Origin: Nitrososphaerota archaeon
Lineage (GTDB): Archaea > Thermoproteota > Nitrososphaeria > Nitrososphaerales > Nitrosopumilaceae
Reading direction: 5' to 3'
DNA length: 64,000 bases
Assembly: GCA_021323705.1 (NCBI GenBank)
Contig: JAJPKL010000021.1
Span: 1-64,000 of the forward strand
Positions 7,799-16,930 of the stretch are shown here, piece by piece; the stretch's first letter is position 1; each line of letters begins with the position of its first letter. Under the pieces are notes generated by a model. It had not been told where the DNA came from, did not search any database, and worked only from the letters and a program-made list of their open reading frames with translations. Made by a program: the position numbers and the translations under genes.

Positions 7799-9019
7799 TC
7801 ATTTTTTCTTCTCTGTTAAATCTTTGGCTTTCCTTGATACAAAAAGAACCCCAACTGTTGTTATAATATTTGTCAAAATGATCACATATACAACTAGGCT
7901 AACAAAGGTGTTTGCAAGAGGCAGTCCTTCGTTTAATCCCACTATTGACAAAGTGGCAGGAACTATGCCCATTGCACATATCAAAAAGATAATTTTTTTG
8001 TCTTTCTCAAGTTCTGAACCTTTCGTGGATACCCTTGTTGCAAAATATCTTATAACCAGTAGTATTGCAAAAAAGACTGAAGCAATTGCTAGGTTATACA
8101 GTATCGTGCTTGGTACAATAATAAACGTCAATCCAAGAAAGACGAAAAAGAAAGTCTCCATCAGAAACGACATCTCACTTTGAAATTCTTTGAACTGTCC
8201 ACTCATGTCGCTTATCGTGAACTTTTGTCGCAATCGCAATAACACAGATTTCTCATTTCCTAAAAGCAATCCAAATATGAGAACTGCAATCAGTCCATTG
8301 CCATTAAGAACTTGAGTAATGGAATAGGTAGCAAAGAGCAATCCGAGCGTGAAGACATACTTGTACTTTAAACCACGTAAGTATCTTAGAACAAAGAGCC
8401 ATGATATTGAAAGTGCTAGACCTATTGCAATTCCGACAAGGAAATTTTCCGTAATTGATTGTATTGGAACAATCCAGCTTGTAGTTCCATGCTTGTATAG
8501 ATCAAGAAACGCAACAAAAAATACTATTGAGAGTATCGAGTTTACAAGCGATTCAAGAGTAAGAAAAGTCACCGTCTTTTCCTGCAAACTGAGGCTCCTT
8601 GTAAGGGGCACCACTACTGCAGCAGTGGTCTCGCCACCAATCATACAACCAAACATTAAAGATTGGGCGAGATCCCAGTTTAGGACAAAGCGGCCAAAAA
8701 GGCCAATTGCAAATATACTTACGACCACATATATCGAGACCTGGAGCAAGGTTCGAGGGCTGCCGCGAATAACCTCCCTTATTTTCATATCCATGCCACT
8801 GTAGAACAAAACCATGATCAATGTAAAGGAAGAGAATAAGCCAAGTACTGGTATTAGCGGTTCCCGTGGGAAAATATGAAAGATGGGTCCCAACAAAATT
8901 CCAACAAAAATTAGAAACAAAAAGTAGGAAATTCCAGTTCGTTTAAAGAAAATTTCTCCACCAAATCCAAGAAAAATTATTCCTGCAACTACTGAAAAAA
9001 CTACTAATTCATTAATCAA
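7799..9019 (-). CDS. CPA-type cation/proton antiporter-like protein with altered active site
   Basis: 406 residues with about 11-12 membrane helices; a sodium/hydrogen exchanger-type fold (GISYFLFLIFVGILLGPIFH; helix ending GMDMKI). In CPA transporters the helix-5/6 motif carries the ion-binding Asp (an ND or similar pair). Here the aligned LESLVNSILS has Asn160-Ser161, with Ser where the Asp is expected, while the homologue at 52658-54016 keeps Asp (SAMTDIM). The ion specificity or transport activity may therefore differ. An AT-rich palindrome CAATAAATTTATTG lies in the promoter region near 9043. The family is sure; the substrate is not. Confidence 0.85.
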   Translation of the reverse strand: MINELVVFSVVAGIIFLGFGGEIFFKRTGISYFLFLIFVGILLGPIFHIFPREPLIPVLGLFSSFTLIMVLFYSGMDMKIREVIRGSPRTLLQVSIYVVVSIFAIGLFGRFVLNWDLAQSLMFGCMIGGETTAAVVVPLTRSLSLQEKTVTFLTLESLVNSILSIVFFVAFLDLYKHGTTSWIVPIQSITENFLVGIAIGLALSISWLFVLRYLRGLKYKYVFTLGLLFATYSITQVLNGNGLIAVLIFGLLLGNEKSVLLRLRQKFTISDMSGQFKEFQSEMSFLMETFFFVFLGLTFIIVPSTILYNLAIASVFFAILLVIRYFATRVSTKGSELEKDKKIIFLICAMGIVPATLSIVGLNEGLPLANTFVSLVVYVIILTNIITTVGVLFVSRKAKDLTEKKK

Positions 9020-9146
9020 TAGTTTTCCTTAAAATACTAAATTCAATAAATTTATTGTTTGTTTCCAATTTGATACTATTGACATAGTTATATAATGATC
9101 TGAATCATGTGAAATTCACCTAATGTTTTTCTTGTATTGTTGAAAC

Positions 9147-9788
9147 TTATTGAGGTAAATTGCTATTTTCTAAAATTATTTGTTGAAGATCCTCTGGTTT
9201 TTCTACAATGTAGTCAGGATTTGATTTTTGTAGTGCGGCTTTGGTGTTATAACCCCAAGAAACTCCTATTACTCGTATGCCCGCCTTCTTTGCTGCCTCG
9301 ACATCCCTTATCTCATCTCCTACGTAAATTGGATCATCATGCGGGATTGTTTTTTCCTTCATCAGTTTTTTGAGCAGTCTGCTTTTTCCATAAACTGCCC
9401 TACCTGAATATACAAAATCAAACAACTGCAAGTCATTATTTTTTAAAAACTCGGTTACATTTTCCCTAGAGTTTGTAGTAAGTATGCCTAAGACGCATCC
9501 CCTCTTCCTCAAATTAACAAGGGTCTCCCTGATATCTACTGGAGTCTGCAGGTGTACTATCTCTTTGTTCATCTCAAATCTTATCTTTCTTACTACGATA
9601 GGCAGCTTGAAGATGGATATGCCTAGGTGCTTTAATACCTCGCTTGGTCTCTTTTCACGGATCTTTGGTATGTCGCCAAGCGGTATCTTGCGATATCCGT
9701 AGTGGTCAGCAAACTTGTTTGCTATCTTTATTACTACAGATAGGGTGTCGGCTATGGTGCCATCAAAGTCAAAGACTATCGTAGGCAT
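9147..9788 (-). CDS. HAD-superfamily phosphatase (phosphoglycolate phosphatase-like)
   Basis: 213 residues. Motif I FDFDGTIAD is at residues 5-13, motif II LTTNSRENV near 102, a catalytic Lys region GKSRLLKKLMKE, and motif III/IV YVGDEIRDVEAAKKAGIR near 155. The cap insertion between motifs I and II is helical, as in Gph/PgmB-type HADs. It would dephosphorylate a small phosphometabolite in the cytoplasm; phosphoglycolate is the classical substrate but not proven. Monocistronic. Confidence 0.88.
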   Translation of the reverse strand: MPTIVFDFDGTIADTLSVVIKIANKFADHYGYRKIPLGDIPKIREKRPSEVLKHLGISIFKLPIVVRKIRFEMNKEIVHLQTPVDIRETLVNLRKRGCVLGILTTNSRENVTEFLKNNDLQLFDFVYSGRAVYGKSRLLKKLMKEKTIPHDDPIYVGDEIRDVEAAKKAGIRVIGVSWGYNTKAALQKSNPDYIVEKPEDLQQIILENSNLPQ

Positions 9789-9895
9789 TAAAAAAACAGC
9801 TGCAAAGTCCCTTAAAGACTGTTATGAATTGACAAAATTGAATTTGAAGGCCTGCAAAATTAAACCTAAATTGCCTTTTCCTGCACCCAAACGCA

Positions 9896-11167
9896 CTAGA
9901 TTATCAATATGAAGAGGTAGTACACAGCCAAGTTAACTGATGTGACTATGACTCCTATCTTGAGAAACTCAAGAAAGGTAAACGCCTTGATGTTTCTTGA
10001 CTCTGATGCTCGAATTATTATGATGTTGCTTGCAGCGGCCAAGATTGTAAGATTTCCTCCTATTGTACTTGCAGCAGCAAGCATCATCCATGAAGAAACA
10101 TCTGCATTAGTGAACCCATTTTGTATCATGACGTAATGGTATAGCGAAACAAATGGTACATTGCTGAGTACCTGCCCAAGGGAGATGCTAGTAATTGATA
10201 TTATTGCATTGCTCTGCAACAGGTTGCTTGGATTTGGCACTGGAATATCCTTCATTATCATGGGTATTGCTCCAGAAGACCAGACTGCCGCAGTTACAAT
10301 GAACATTGCGGCAAAGAAAACTAGCACGGAATAGTCTACATTTTGTATTATCTCTTTTCTGTCTCTGCTTGCTATGTAAAGTACAGACGCTCCCAAGAGT
10401 GCAACAAGGCTGAGGCTAATGTCCGCAATCTTGAAAAATTTCAAGACCTCTGAAATGAAAAATCCGACAATAGTTGCAATTAGGACACCGACTGATATCT
10501 TGGCAAGACGTATGTTTGTGATTGCCGCATTCTCTAAGGTTACATTTTGCAAGTTTACCTGCATCATCTCTTTTTTGAAGTATGCACCAAGTATGTAGTA
10601 AGTAAGAAAGAGATTGATGATGGTTGGAACGGCAAGAAACTTGATAAAGTTTGTAAACGGCAAATTGATTCCGCTTTGAAGTGCAATCAAAAGGTTCTGA
10701 GGATTGCCTATGGGGGTCATCACACTCCCTACTGTCACACCAAACGCAAGAGCTATTAGAAGTACGGCTGGCCTCAACCCAATCTGTCTTGATACATATG
10801 CCACAAGGGGGACTCCCATCAACGCAATTGTATCATTTACAAGAAATGCTGAAAGCGCACCCATGCCTACTACGAAAATTAATAATATCCTGTTTGGGGT
10901 CTTGGCCCTTGACAGCATCTTTACGGCAACAAACTTGAGGACTCCTGCTCTGTCAAGAGCAGAAACTATGCTGAACATCCCAAAAAGAAACATGATGACG
11001 TCAATCTGGACTGACTTGAAGGCAGACTCGGGGCTAATAACTTGGAAGCCAATCATCAGCGCTGCCCCTATTAACATTGAAGTCCAGATTGGGATCCTAA
11101 ACCTGATTCTGCCCACTATGAGCACATAGACAAAAGCAAAGATTGCAAGCGATACGTATTCGTTCAC
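9896..11167 (-). CDS. ArsB/NhaD (ion transporter superfamily) permease
   Basis: 423 residues with about 11 membrane helices. Family signatures of the ArsB/NhaD/SLC13 ion-transporter fold are visible: VNDTIALMGVPLVAYVSRQ and IGNPQNLLIAL in the first half, and the second-repeat equivalent AAASTIGGNLTILAAASNI. Substrates in the family include arsenite, Na+/H+ and dicarboxylates. No ArsA or ArsR gene is adjacent, so arsenic is not specially supported. It lies near the CPA antiporter, which may indicate ion/pH homeostasis. Confidence 0.85.
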   Translation of the reverse strand: MNEYVSLAIFAFVYVLIVGRIRFRIPIWTSMLIGAALMIGFQVISPESAFKSVQIDVIMFLFGMFSIVSALDRAGVLKFVAVKMLSRAKTPNRILLIFVVGMGALSAFLVNDTIALMGVPLVAYVSRQIGLRPAVLLIALAFGVTVGSVMTPIGNPQNLLIALQSGINLPFTNFIKFLAVPTIINLFLTYYILGAYFKKEMMQVNLQNVTLENAAITNIRLAKISVGVLIATIVGFFISEVLKFFKIADISLSLVALLGASVLYIASRDRKEIIQNVDYSVLVFFAAMFIVTAAVWSSGAIPMIMKDIPVPNPSNLLQSNAIISITSISLGQVLSNVPFVSLYHYVMIQNGFTNADVSSWMMLAAASTIGGNLTILAAASNIIIIRASESRNIKAFTFLEFLKIGVIVTSVNLAVYYLFILII

Positions 11168-11328
11168 AATGAGTGGATCTACTGGGAGTATTTCTTCATT
11201 GGTTTGCTGAACATATTATTATATCAAATGACAGGATTGCATGTGATCGCAAGAGATTTTATTCAAAGATGAGGTCAAACATGTTCTTCTACTAAAAGAT
11301 AAATCCTTGGGATTGATGATACCAAAAG

Positions 11329-11826
11329 ATGAGGAATTCTTCTCTTTTAAATGAGGCATACGACCTATGTGAAGAGGGAGAGTATACACTTGCACTAGAA
11401 TACTATGACCTAGTCTTGTACAAGGAACCGTCTAATGTGACTGCCTTGGTAAACAAAGGTGTAACACTCCAAAACCTGCGCAAAGTCAAACAGTCAATAA
11501 AATGCTATGATATTGCGCTTGAAGTAGACTACAAAAATGTAGACGCTCTAGTCAACAAGGGATCTGCCCTGCATACTTTGGGAAGATATCATGATGCGAT
11601 TGACTGCTATGACAGGGCGCTCAAGATTCAGCCACGATATGCCATGGCAATAGCCTACAAGGGATTGTCGCTTGGGGAACTTGGACTGCTAAAGGATGCC
11701 ATAAAGTGTTTCAATTCTGCTCTTAAGATAGACAAAAAATACGATATTGCACTAAACAACAAGGCGCTCGCCTTGGAACTGTTAAAGAAAAATTCAAAAT
11801 TAAAACCAAAACTGCGTCGTGCCTAG
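11329..11826 (+). CDS. TPR-repeat protein
   Basis: 165 residues made almost entirely of four tetratricopeptide repeats of about 34 residues: AYDLCEEGEYTLALEYYD, then KGVTLQNLRKVKQSIKCYD, KGSALHTLGRYHDAIDCYD and KGLSLGELGLLKDAIKCFN. TPR arrays are protein-interaction scaffolds. There is no signal peptide, so it is cytosolic. It overlaps the converging SRPBCC gene by 4 bp. The partner is unknown. Confidence 0.9.
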   Translation: MRNSSLLNEAYDLCEEGEYTLALEYYDLVLYKEPSNVTALVNKGVTLQNLRKVKQSIKCYDIALEVDYKNVDALVNKGSALHTLGRYHDAIDCYDRALKIQPRYAMAIAYKGLSLGELGLLKDAIKCFNSALKIDKKYDIALNNKALALELLKKNSKLKPKLRRA

Positions 11827-12383
11827 TCCTTCTGGGCATAGTCTACAAACTTGCTAAATCCGCCTTGAAGTGCACCGCTAAGCGAATTGTCAGGAACAAA
11901 ATCTAGCATCCATGACAGAAATCCCGATGTTTTCAAGTCCAAACTGATGTTAACGTTGGTTCCCATGTTGGGTCTGCCGTCAAAACTCCATGTCTTGTTC
12001 AGTTCGGTTGTCATTGTAGTTCCCTTGAGATCTCCTGACACCACCTGGACTAGGTACTTGCCATCTGGGGTCTGTTGGTATGTCGCCTCGGTGTCAAAAT
12101 AGATTCCATTTATGCCGGCATTCATGTATACCAGGTTGGTCTTGTTATCAAGCATCTTGACATATTTTACATAATCTGGGAATATTTGCGGGTAATTTTG
12201 TAGGTTTGATATTGCGGCAATCAACGATTTTTCATTTACGTTTGCTACTGTATGAACATCGATTACACGGTCTGCATATGACATTGGTATACTTGGAGCA
12301 ACTACAATAAATATAGTCAAAACAGTGATGAATCTTTTTGAACTAAGAGCATGCCTCAAATGATCTTTTTTCACTTGGACCAC
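11823..12383 (-). CDS. Exported SRPBCC-fold lipid/ligand-binding protein
   Basis: 186 residues from a GTG start. A basic N-terminus and hydrophobic helix (RFITVLTIFIVVAPSIPMSYA) form a signal peptide with likely cleavage after AYA/DR near residue 37. The rest matches the SRPBCC/coenzyme-Q-binding (START-like) fold: VHTVANVNEKSLIAAISNLQ and YPQIFPDYVKYVKML, the typical strand-helix entry. It is divergent from a MarR regulator, with a palindrome in the gap that could control both. The ligand is unknown. Confidence 0.8.
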   Translation of the reverse strand: MVQVKKDHLRHALSSKRFITVLTIFIVVAPSIPMSYADRVIDVHTVANVNEKSLIAAISNLQNYPQIFPDYVKYVKMLDNKTNLVYMNAGINGIYFDTEATYQQTPDGKYLVQVVSGDLKGTTMTTELNKTWSFDGRPNMGTNVNISLDLKTSGFLSWMLDFVPDNSLSGALQGGFSKFVDYAQKD

Positions 12384-12431
12384 CGCATTTGTTCATAGAG
12401 TGCATTGGACCTGAAAGTATATAACTTATTT

Positions 12432-12452
12432 GTACACAAATGATTTGTGTAC
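12432..12452. promoter_or_regulatory. MarR-type operator palindrome
   Basis: GTACACAAA-TGA-TTTGTGTAC: perfect 9-bp arms around three bases. It lies in the divergent promoter, where AGTATATAACTTA (12417-12429) can serve as TATA box. It covers the expected transcription start of the MarR gene and a spurious upstream ATG at 12440, so autorepression is likely. Confidence 0.75.
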
Positions 12453-12460
12453 CACTTAAT

Positions 12461-12919
12461 ATGAAACAAAATGTTCGTAAATTAGACTTGGAAAACAGCA
12501 TAGGAACACTAATAGTTCTTGCATCAAAATCAATGGAAAGAGCAGCGGAGCATGAGATCAAAAACAAACTGGGACTAACATCAAGCCAGTGGAAGGTCAT
12601 ATTGGCATTAAACCTGTTTGAAGGGCTAAACCAAAAAGAACTTGCTGACAAGATCTATGTAGACAGCAGTACGCTTGTGCCCGTAATAGACAAGATGGAA
12701 AGAAATGGTTTGATTGAAAGAAGACCTGATCCAAAGGATCGAAGACACAACAGGTTGTTTCTGACAAAAAAATCCGAATCTACCGTCAGTTCTATTACTG
12801 AAATAATAACTCAGCTAAGAAAAGAACTGTACAGAGGACTGTCACATAACGATCAAGAAGTTATCCGTTTGCATTTGAAGAAAATAATTGACAACGCAGA
12901 AAAGACACTCAACCGTTAA
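12461..12919 (+). CDS. MarR-family transcriptional regulator
   Basis: 152 residues from the ATG at 12461; an upstream ATG at 12440 lies inside the operator and is less likely. The winged HTH core is clear: LGLTSSQWKVILALNLFEGL, NQKELADKIYVDSSTLVPVI (recognition helix), and wing ERRPDPKDRRHNRLFLTKKS. Flanking helices provide the dimer interface. MarR proteins bind palindromes and release on binding phenolics, lipids or oxidants. The divergent SRPBCC export protein is the obvious target gene. Confidence 0.92.
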   Translation: MKQNVRKLDLENSIGTLIVLASKSMERAAEHEIKNKLGLTSSQWKVILALNLFEGLNQKELADKIYVDSSTLVPVIDKMERNGLIERRPDPKDRRHNRLFLTKKSESTVSSITEIITQLRKELYRGLSHNDQEVIRLHLKKIIDNAEKTLNR

Positions 12920-12934
12920 AAACCTTAGAAAAAT

Positions 12935-13225
12935 TTATCCAATCCCTACCTTTGCATGTCCTGTATTTAGAAGACCTGTCAGACGGTCATCGTCGCACGC
13001 AAGAACGTGAAATGACTTGCACTGGTCTAATACTGTGGGTATCTTTGACTGGCATGCATCTGCATCTAACTGTCCATCCTGGCAGTTTTCTATCAACAGT
13101 AAGATCTGCTGATTGCTCTTCCATTGGGTAAGATCTATTTTTTGATTCAGTGTGGAATGACTTGCAAAAACTGCGATTCCAAGTATCAATATGGCAATAA
13201 ATGGAGAAATGCTTGCCAATTTCAT
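12935..13225 (-). CDS. Small membrane-anchored protein with four cysteines
   Basis: 96 residues. An N-terminal hydrophobic helix (SPFIAILILGIAVFASHST) is a signal anchor. The outside part has four cysteines spaced ENCQDGQLDADACQSK and DQCKSFHVLACDDD, suggesting two disulfides. It converges with the MarR gene. No family recognised. Confidence 0.6.
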   Translation of the reverse strand: MKLASISPFIAILILGIAVFASHSTLNQKIDLTQWKSNQQILLLIENCQDGQLDADACQSKIPTVLDQCKSFHVLACDDDRLTGLLNTGHAKVGIG

Positions 13226-13324
13226 GATGGCAACACCTCTAAACCAAATCCTGCGAAGCTCAGTGACATACTTTTGTCAGGCTCCAAGATGTGATATGAT
13301 CACTAAATTACTTTTAACTCTCAT

Positions 13325-13350
13325 TATCATAAAATTAAAAAATTATGATA
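13325..13350. promoter_or_regulatory. Inverted repeat upstream of exported protein gene
   Basis: TATCATAA and TTATGATA form perfect 8-bp arms separated by 10 A/T-rich bases, about 38 bp before the start at 13388. It may be an operator or simply AT-rich promoter sequence. Confidence 0.3.
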
Positions 13351-13387
13351 TTGCGTAATGATCCTTTGATGAGACAGGGTTATACCT

Positions 13388-14623
13388 ATGATGTTCCAAC
13401 ATGATATCATGAAATATCTTGTCATAATTCTATTCATGCTGCCAACTTCCATTTGTTATGCCCAGTCTACAATGCCGGGTTCTGTACTAACATTCTACAT
13501 TACAGATGAGAACTTGGTTACAAACCATAGGGGGGTGATGACCATATCGACAGCAGGACTGGTTGATTTTACAATTAATGGCATCCCAATAGCTGGACCT
13601 GATGCCATGGTGGAGACTGGAATTGATACTGGAGTGTTCCAACTGCAACTGACACTGCCTTCTTCCATTAACGGCAGGCCGCTGCAAAACGGAGATGTAG
13701 TTCTCATGACGTATCATCAGCGGGCAGATTATTCTGGTCACCCGCAAACAATTACTCAATCGGTAGTACTAAGCTCCATTCCCTCAACGCCAGTAGGACC
13801 GCAAGAGCAGAGCATCAACATCGGTCAGTATTTCACACTACGACTTTATGCACCAAACTATAACCTAGATTCGCAGGTTCCAGACGACATTCCTCTAAAC
13901 TTGGTTGAGGTCCACATGGGAGGAGTCAGCACGACACTTGCAGATCCTGCCTTTGATATAGGGACAGGAGTGTTGCGGGAAACTGGAGCAAACACTGACA
14001 CCTTTGGAGCTACCTTCAAGATTCCAAAAGAGATTGATGGGTTTCCAGTAGAGATTGGCTCTACTCTAGAATTCAGAGTTGTGGACAACTCCCAGCAAAT
14101 TCCATCCGCATCAAGCATCTTTTTGAGGGTTGGAACACACTACCAAGCCACTGCACCTCCAGCTCCTGCCTCTCTTGGACCAAGAAACATCTCGGTTCAG
14201 ACCTCAAGCACTTCAGGCACGGTAGTAAACTTTCTCAACTCTACAGTTCTAGAAGGGCTATCAGATCCTGTCTGCTATCCGTCATCAGGCTCTACGTTTC
14301 CTATAGGGACAACAACGGTCACATGTTCTGCAAAAAGCCAAGAAGGTAACTCTGTCCTACGATCGTTCTCAGTTACTGTAAATCACGTCACTCCGATGAT
14401 ACCGCATTGGGTGAAAAATCTAACGCACTTTTGGTGTAACGGTAACATACAAGACAGTGATTTTAAGTCAGCCATCGCATTTCTTGACTCAAAGAATGTC
14501 ATCTCAATTCCGTCATCGCAAGATACTGGCTTGACTGCTGACAAGGAAGGCATCTGTGCTTGGTCTGATGGGAAGATAACTGATGTCCAAGTACTGCAGT
14601 TGTTCTCCTCACTTGTCCGATAG
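13388..14623 (+). CDS. Secreted protein with HYR domain and thaumarchaeal WVKN-type C-terminal domain
   Basis: 411 residues. Signal peptide at residues 8-25 (KYLVIILFMLPTSICYAQS). Two similar Ig-like segments follow (LTFYITDENLVTNHRG and LRLYAPNYNLDSQV, each followed by a METGIDTGVF / RETGANTDTF line), then a HYR-type domain (FPIGTTTVTCSAKSQEG). The C-terminus, IPHWVKNLTHFWCNGNIQ and DFKSAIAFLD, is a diverged copy of the roughly 38-residue WVKNN repeat seen twice in the protein at 20119. It is probably a cell-surface protein with adhesive or structural function; no enzyme motif is seen. Confidence 0.8.
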   Translation: MMFQHDIMKYLVIILFMLPTSICYAQSTMPGSVLTFYITDENLVTNHRGVMTISTAGLVDFTINGIPIAGPDAMVETGIDTGVFQLQLTLPSSINGRPLQNGDVVLMTYHQRADYSGHPQTITQSVVLSSIPSTPVGPQEQSINIGQYFTLRLYAPNYNLDSQVPDDIPLNLVEVHMGGVSTTLADPAFDIGTGVLRETGANTDTFGATFKIPKEIDGFPVEIGSTLEFRVVDNSQQIPSASSIFLRVGTHYQATAPPAPASLGPRNISVQTSSTSGTVVNFLNSTVLEGLSDPVCYPSSGSTFPIGTTTVTCSAKSQEGNSVLRSFSVTVNHVTPMIPHWVKNLTHFWCNGNIQDSDFKSAIAFLDSKNVISIPSSQDTGLTADKEGICAWSDGKITDVQVLQLFSSLVR

Positions 14624-14654
14624 GATTTAATCTTGTGGTAGCAAAAATGAACTC

Positions 14655-15110
14655 ATGAAAGCCACTTTTGGTGCTGGATGTTTTTGGTGCGTAGAGCACG
14701 AATTTAGAAAAATAAAAGGAGTGGCATCTACCACAGTCGGATATATGGGCGGCAGACTAGAGAACCCAACATATGAAGATGTCTGCACTGATACTACTGG
14801 CCATGCGGAGGTGGTCCAAGTTGAATTTGATCCATCAGTTATTTCATATGGTAAAATTCTGGATGTGTTTTGGAACTGCCATGATCCAACGTTACTTAAC
14901 AGACAGGGTCCGGACGTAGGAACGCAGTACAGGTCAGTCATTTTTTGCCATAACAGGGACCAAGAACAAGAGGCAAAAAGATCAAAAGAAACATTGCAAA
15001 ATTCTGGGAAATTCCAAAGGAATATTGTAACTGAGATACTTCCTGCTCCAGAATTCTACAAGGCAGAGGAGTACCACCAACAATACTATGCAAAATGTGG
15101 TATTGTATAG
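14655..15110 (+). CDS. msrA: Peptide-methionine (S)-S-oxide reductase
   Basis: 151 residues, the usual MsrA length. The active-site motif [12 protein letters not shown] places the catalytic Cys at residue 9; [20 protein letters not shown] and the conserved VVQVEFDPS are present, and EEYHQQYY near the end is the usual substrate-site region. It reduces methionine-S-sulfoxide in oxidised proteins, using thioredoxin-type reductants. It is a plausible defence for an organism handling copper and reactive nitrogen. There are 31 bp after the upstream gene, so it may be co-transcribed. Confidence 0.96.
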   Translation: MKATFGAGCFWCVEHEFRKIKGVASTTVGYMGGRLENPTYEDVCTDTTGHAEVVQVEFDPSVISYGKILDVFWNCHDPTLLNRQGPDVGTQYRSVIFCHNRDQEQEAKRSKETLQNSGKFQRNIVTEILPAPEFYKAEEYHQQYYAKCGIV

Positions 15111-15183
15111 ATAAAAAATTATCCTCTTTCCCTGTTCTCTATTTTTGATTAATTTTGGTGGCGTTCGAACGTTTGTGTTTATT

Positions 15184-16398
15184 CTATATGGGAGATCTCT
15201 TCTCACTACTATATGTTGGGTTCTGACTAGATTCTATATTGCTACTTTCAAATTTATCTGCCCAGTGTTGCCTTGTTTCATAGCGTAGAGGACCCACTTC
15301 AACATCGTAGACCTTTTGTTTCATCTTCTTGTTGCTCCACATAAATATGAAAACTGCAATACCTGCAGCACCGGCCGCAAAGCCATAGGTTATCATGTTT
15401 GACAAGCCGCCTGCAGTTGTATTTGACACATTTGATGCGGCGGTTACTGTAGTAGTAAACGCAGGGGCGCCCTTTACATTATACGCTTTTGCGTGTCCCT
15501 CCACATTGAAGGTTCCGGAAGCAGGCTGATCAATTGTGCGTATGTGGTATTTTGCATCAGTTGTAAAGTCTACATCTTGCTGGTTGTTTTGCATGGTTCC
15601 TGACTGAAGATTACTTACTCCGGTGGAGAAGGTGGTAACTGCTACCTTTGCACCTTTGTAATTTAATACGGCCGAGTCGCTCACAGTATATGATGGGTCA
15701 AATAGACTGTCCCATTTGTCAAGCGATTGTTGCTGATATAATGTGGAAGGATTAATCAGGTTTTGTTGTAGTAACTTTTCGGCTTGTGTACCTTTTATGA
15801 CATTATATGCAGATGGCAGTTCTTTCTGGATGAGATTTATTGGAAAATTGATTTCCAAATCTCCGTATTGCTGCGTTGATATAGTCGCAGCTTTGTTGAG
15901 ATTAAATCCAACCCACGCCGCATCCATTATGAATGGCGTGCCTCCTCCTTGGAGACCACTTTGAGTTACAGCTGTACCGTGGTAAAGGACATACTTGTCA
16001 ACCGTAGGCGTTATCTCGATCAAATACGTGATGGAAGCCTCTGTAGGACCACCGCTAATTTGTGCTACGTAGTTGAGATTCATGTTTGTTAACTGTACTG
16101 AACTGCCCTCTGAATTCATGACTTCGGTTACCTCATTCATCAGATTTTTGACACTTGGATTGTTGGAAGCATCTGCAGTAAAGGAAACGGTCATGTTCTT
16201 GCCATCAAGGGCATTCTTTAGGTTTCCTCCTTGGGGATAATCCAGATATACAACACGAGTAAATTTGAAAGTAGGAGTTATGGGCGCTCCATTAATTGGA
16301 AGATAAGCATTGAAATCTGTTGTGGCCAGAGCCTGTGTCATAGTACCAAGTAAGGTGATACTTGCCAGTGTAAAGACAAAAAGCAGTCGCATTTGCAT
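15184..16398 (-). CDS. Exported, C-terminally anchored thaumarchaeal surface protein
   Basis: 404 residues. Signal peptide at residues 3-25 (RLLFVFTLASITLLGTMTQ). A large beta-rich extracellular part follows, and one helix near residues 335-355 (YGFAAGAAGIAVFIFMWS) is followed by a basic cytoplasmic tail of about 50 residues. No enzyme motif or cofactor ligands were recognised. Type I membrane topology. It reads alone, convergent with msrA. Function unknown. Confidence 0.7.
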   Translation of the reverse strand: MQMRLLFVFTLASITLLGTMTQALATTDFNAYLPINGAPITPTFKFTRVVYLDYPQGGNLKNALDGKNMTVSFTADASNNPSVKNLMNEVTEVMNSEGSSVQLTNMNLNYVAQISGGPTEASITYLIEITPTVDKYVLYHGTAVTQSGLQGGGTPFIMDAAWVGFNLNKAATISTQQYGDLEINFPINLIQKELPSAYNVIKGTQAEKLLQQNLINPSTLYQQQSLDKWDSLFDPSYTVSDSAVLNYKGAKVAVTTFSTGVSNLQSGTMQNNQQDVDFTTDAKYHIRTIDQPASGTFNVEGHAKAYNVKGAPAFTTTVTAASNVSNTTAGGLSNMITYGFAAGAAGIAVFIFMWSNKKMKQKVYDVEVGPLRYETRQHWADKFESSNIESSQNPTYSSEKRSPI

Positions 16399-16517
16399 CC
16401 ATATGTGTCAAGGTCCGTATTATAGCTAATAGCCGTTCTCATCTCTTTTGCTTGGTTTAATACAAAAACAAGATTGTTGCCCAAAGCAGTTGATAACATG
16501 AATATTATTTTTAACAA

Positions 16518-16829
16518 ATGATGCCATATAGTAGATTGTTCCTACGCCTCCTGCACACGAAAGTAGGAACAAACCCTGGTCAATCGTGTGCAGATATTAC
16601 ATTTTATATCTCAACTTTGTGGATTTGTCATACATTGAATCGGAAAAGAATTGGAAGACTGGTTTTGTTTTTTGGACTGATTGGCATGGGCGCTTTTATC
16701 TTTTTAAACATGGACCTTGCACACCGCAAAAGAGATCTGTACTTGCTTTTTGCAATATCTCTCATCTTCTTTATCTCGGGATGGGTGGGGCTTTTCAGAT
16801 ACACTAGATTTTGGGCAATGTTGGAATGA
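16518..16829 (+). CDS. Possible two-helix membrane protein
   Basis: The frame encodes two hydrophobic helices in its C-terminal half (GRLVLFFGLIGMGAFIFL and LYLLFAISLIFFISGWVG) separated by a basic loop (LAHRKRD). The first 40 residues read like non-coding sequence, so the true start is probably an internal TTG or ATG around 16635-16690. It may be a real small membrane protein of about 50-65 residues. Unrecognised. Confidence 0.4.
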   Translation: MMPYSRLFLRLLHTKVGTNPGQSCADITFYISTLWICHTLNRKRIGRLVLFFGLIGMGAFIFLNMDLAHRKRDLYLLFAISLIFFISGWVGLFRYTRFWAMLE

Positions 16830-16930
16830 ACAGCCTTGAAAATCTTTGAATAAAAGATTAATTCTGCTGAGAACTTGTATTAGATTTTTATAATTTCTTG
16901 GCACTTGTTTCTTCATTGAACCAAATACTC

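Noticed and set aside
9041-9056. CAATAAATTTATTG palindrome as an operator
   Set aside because: Purely A/T-rich apart from the ends and in the promoter position, so it is equally explained as a TATA region.
15160-15175. CGTTCGAACG as part of a tRNA T-loop
   Set aside because: No acceptor or anticodon stem can be built around it. No tRNA was recognised anywhere in the window.
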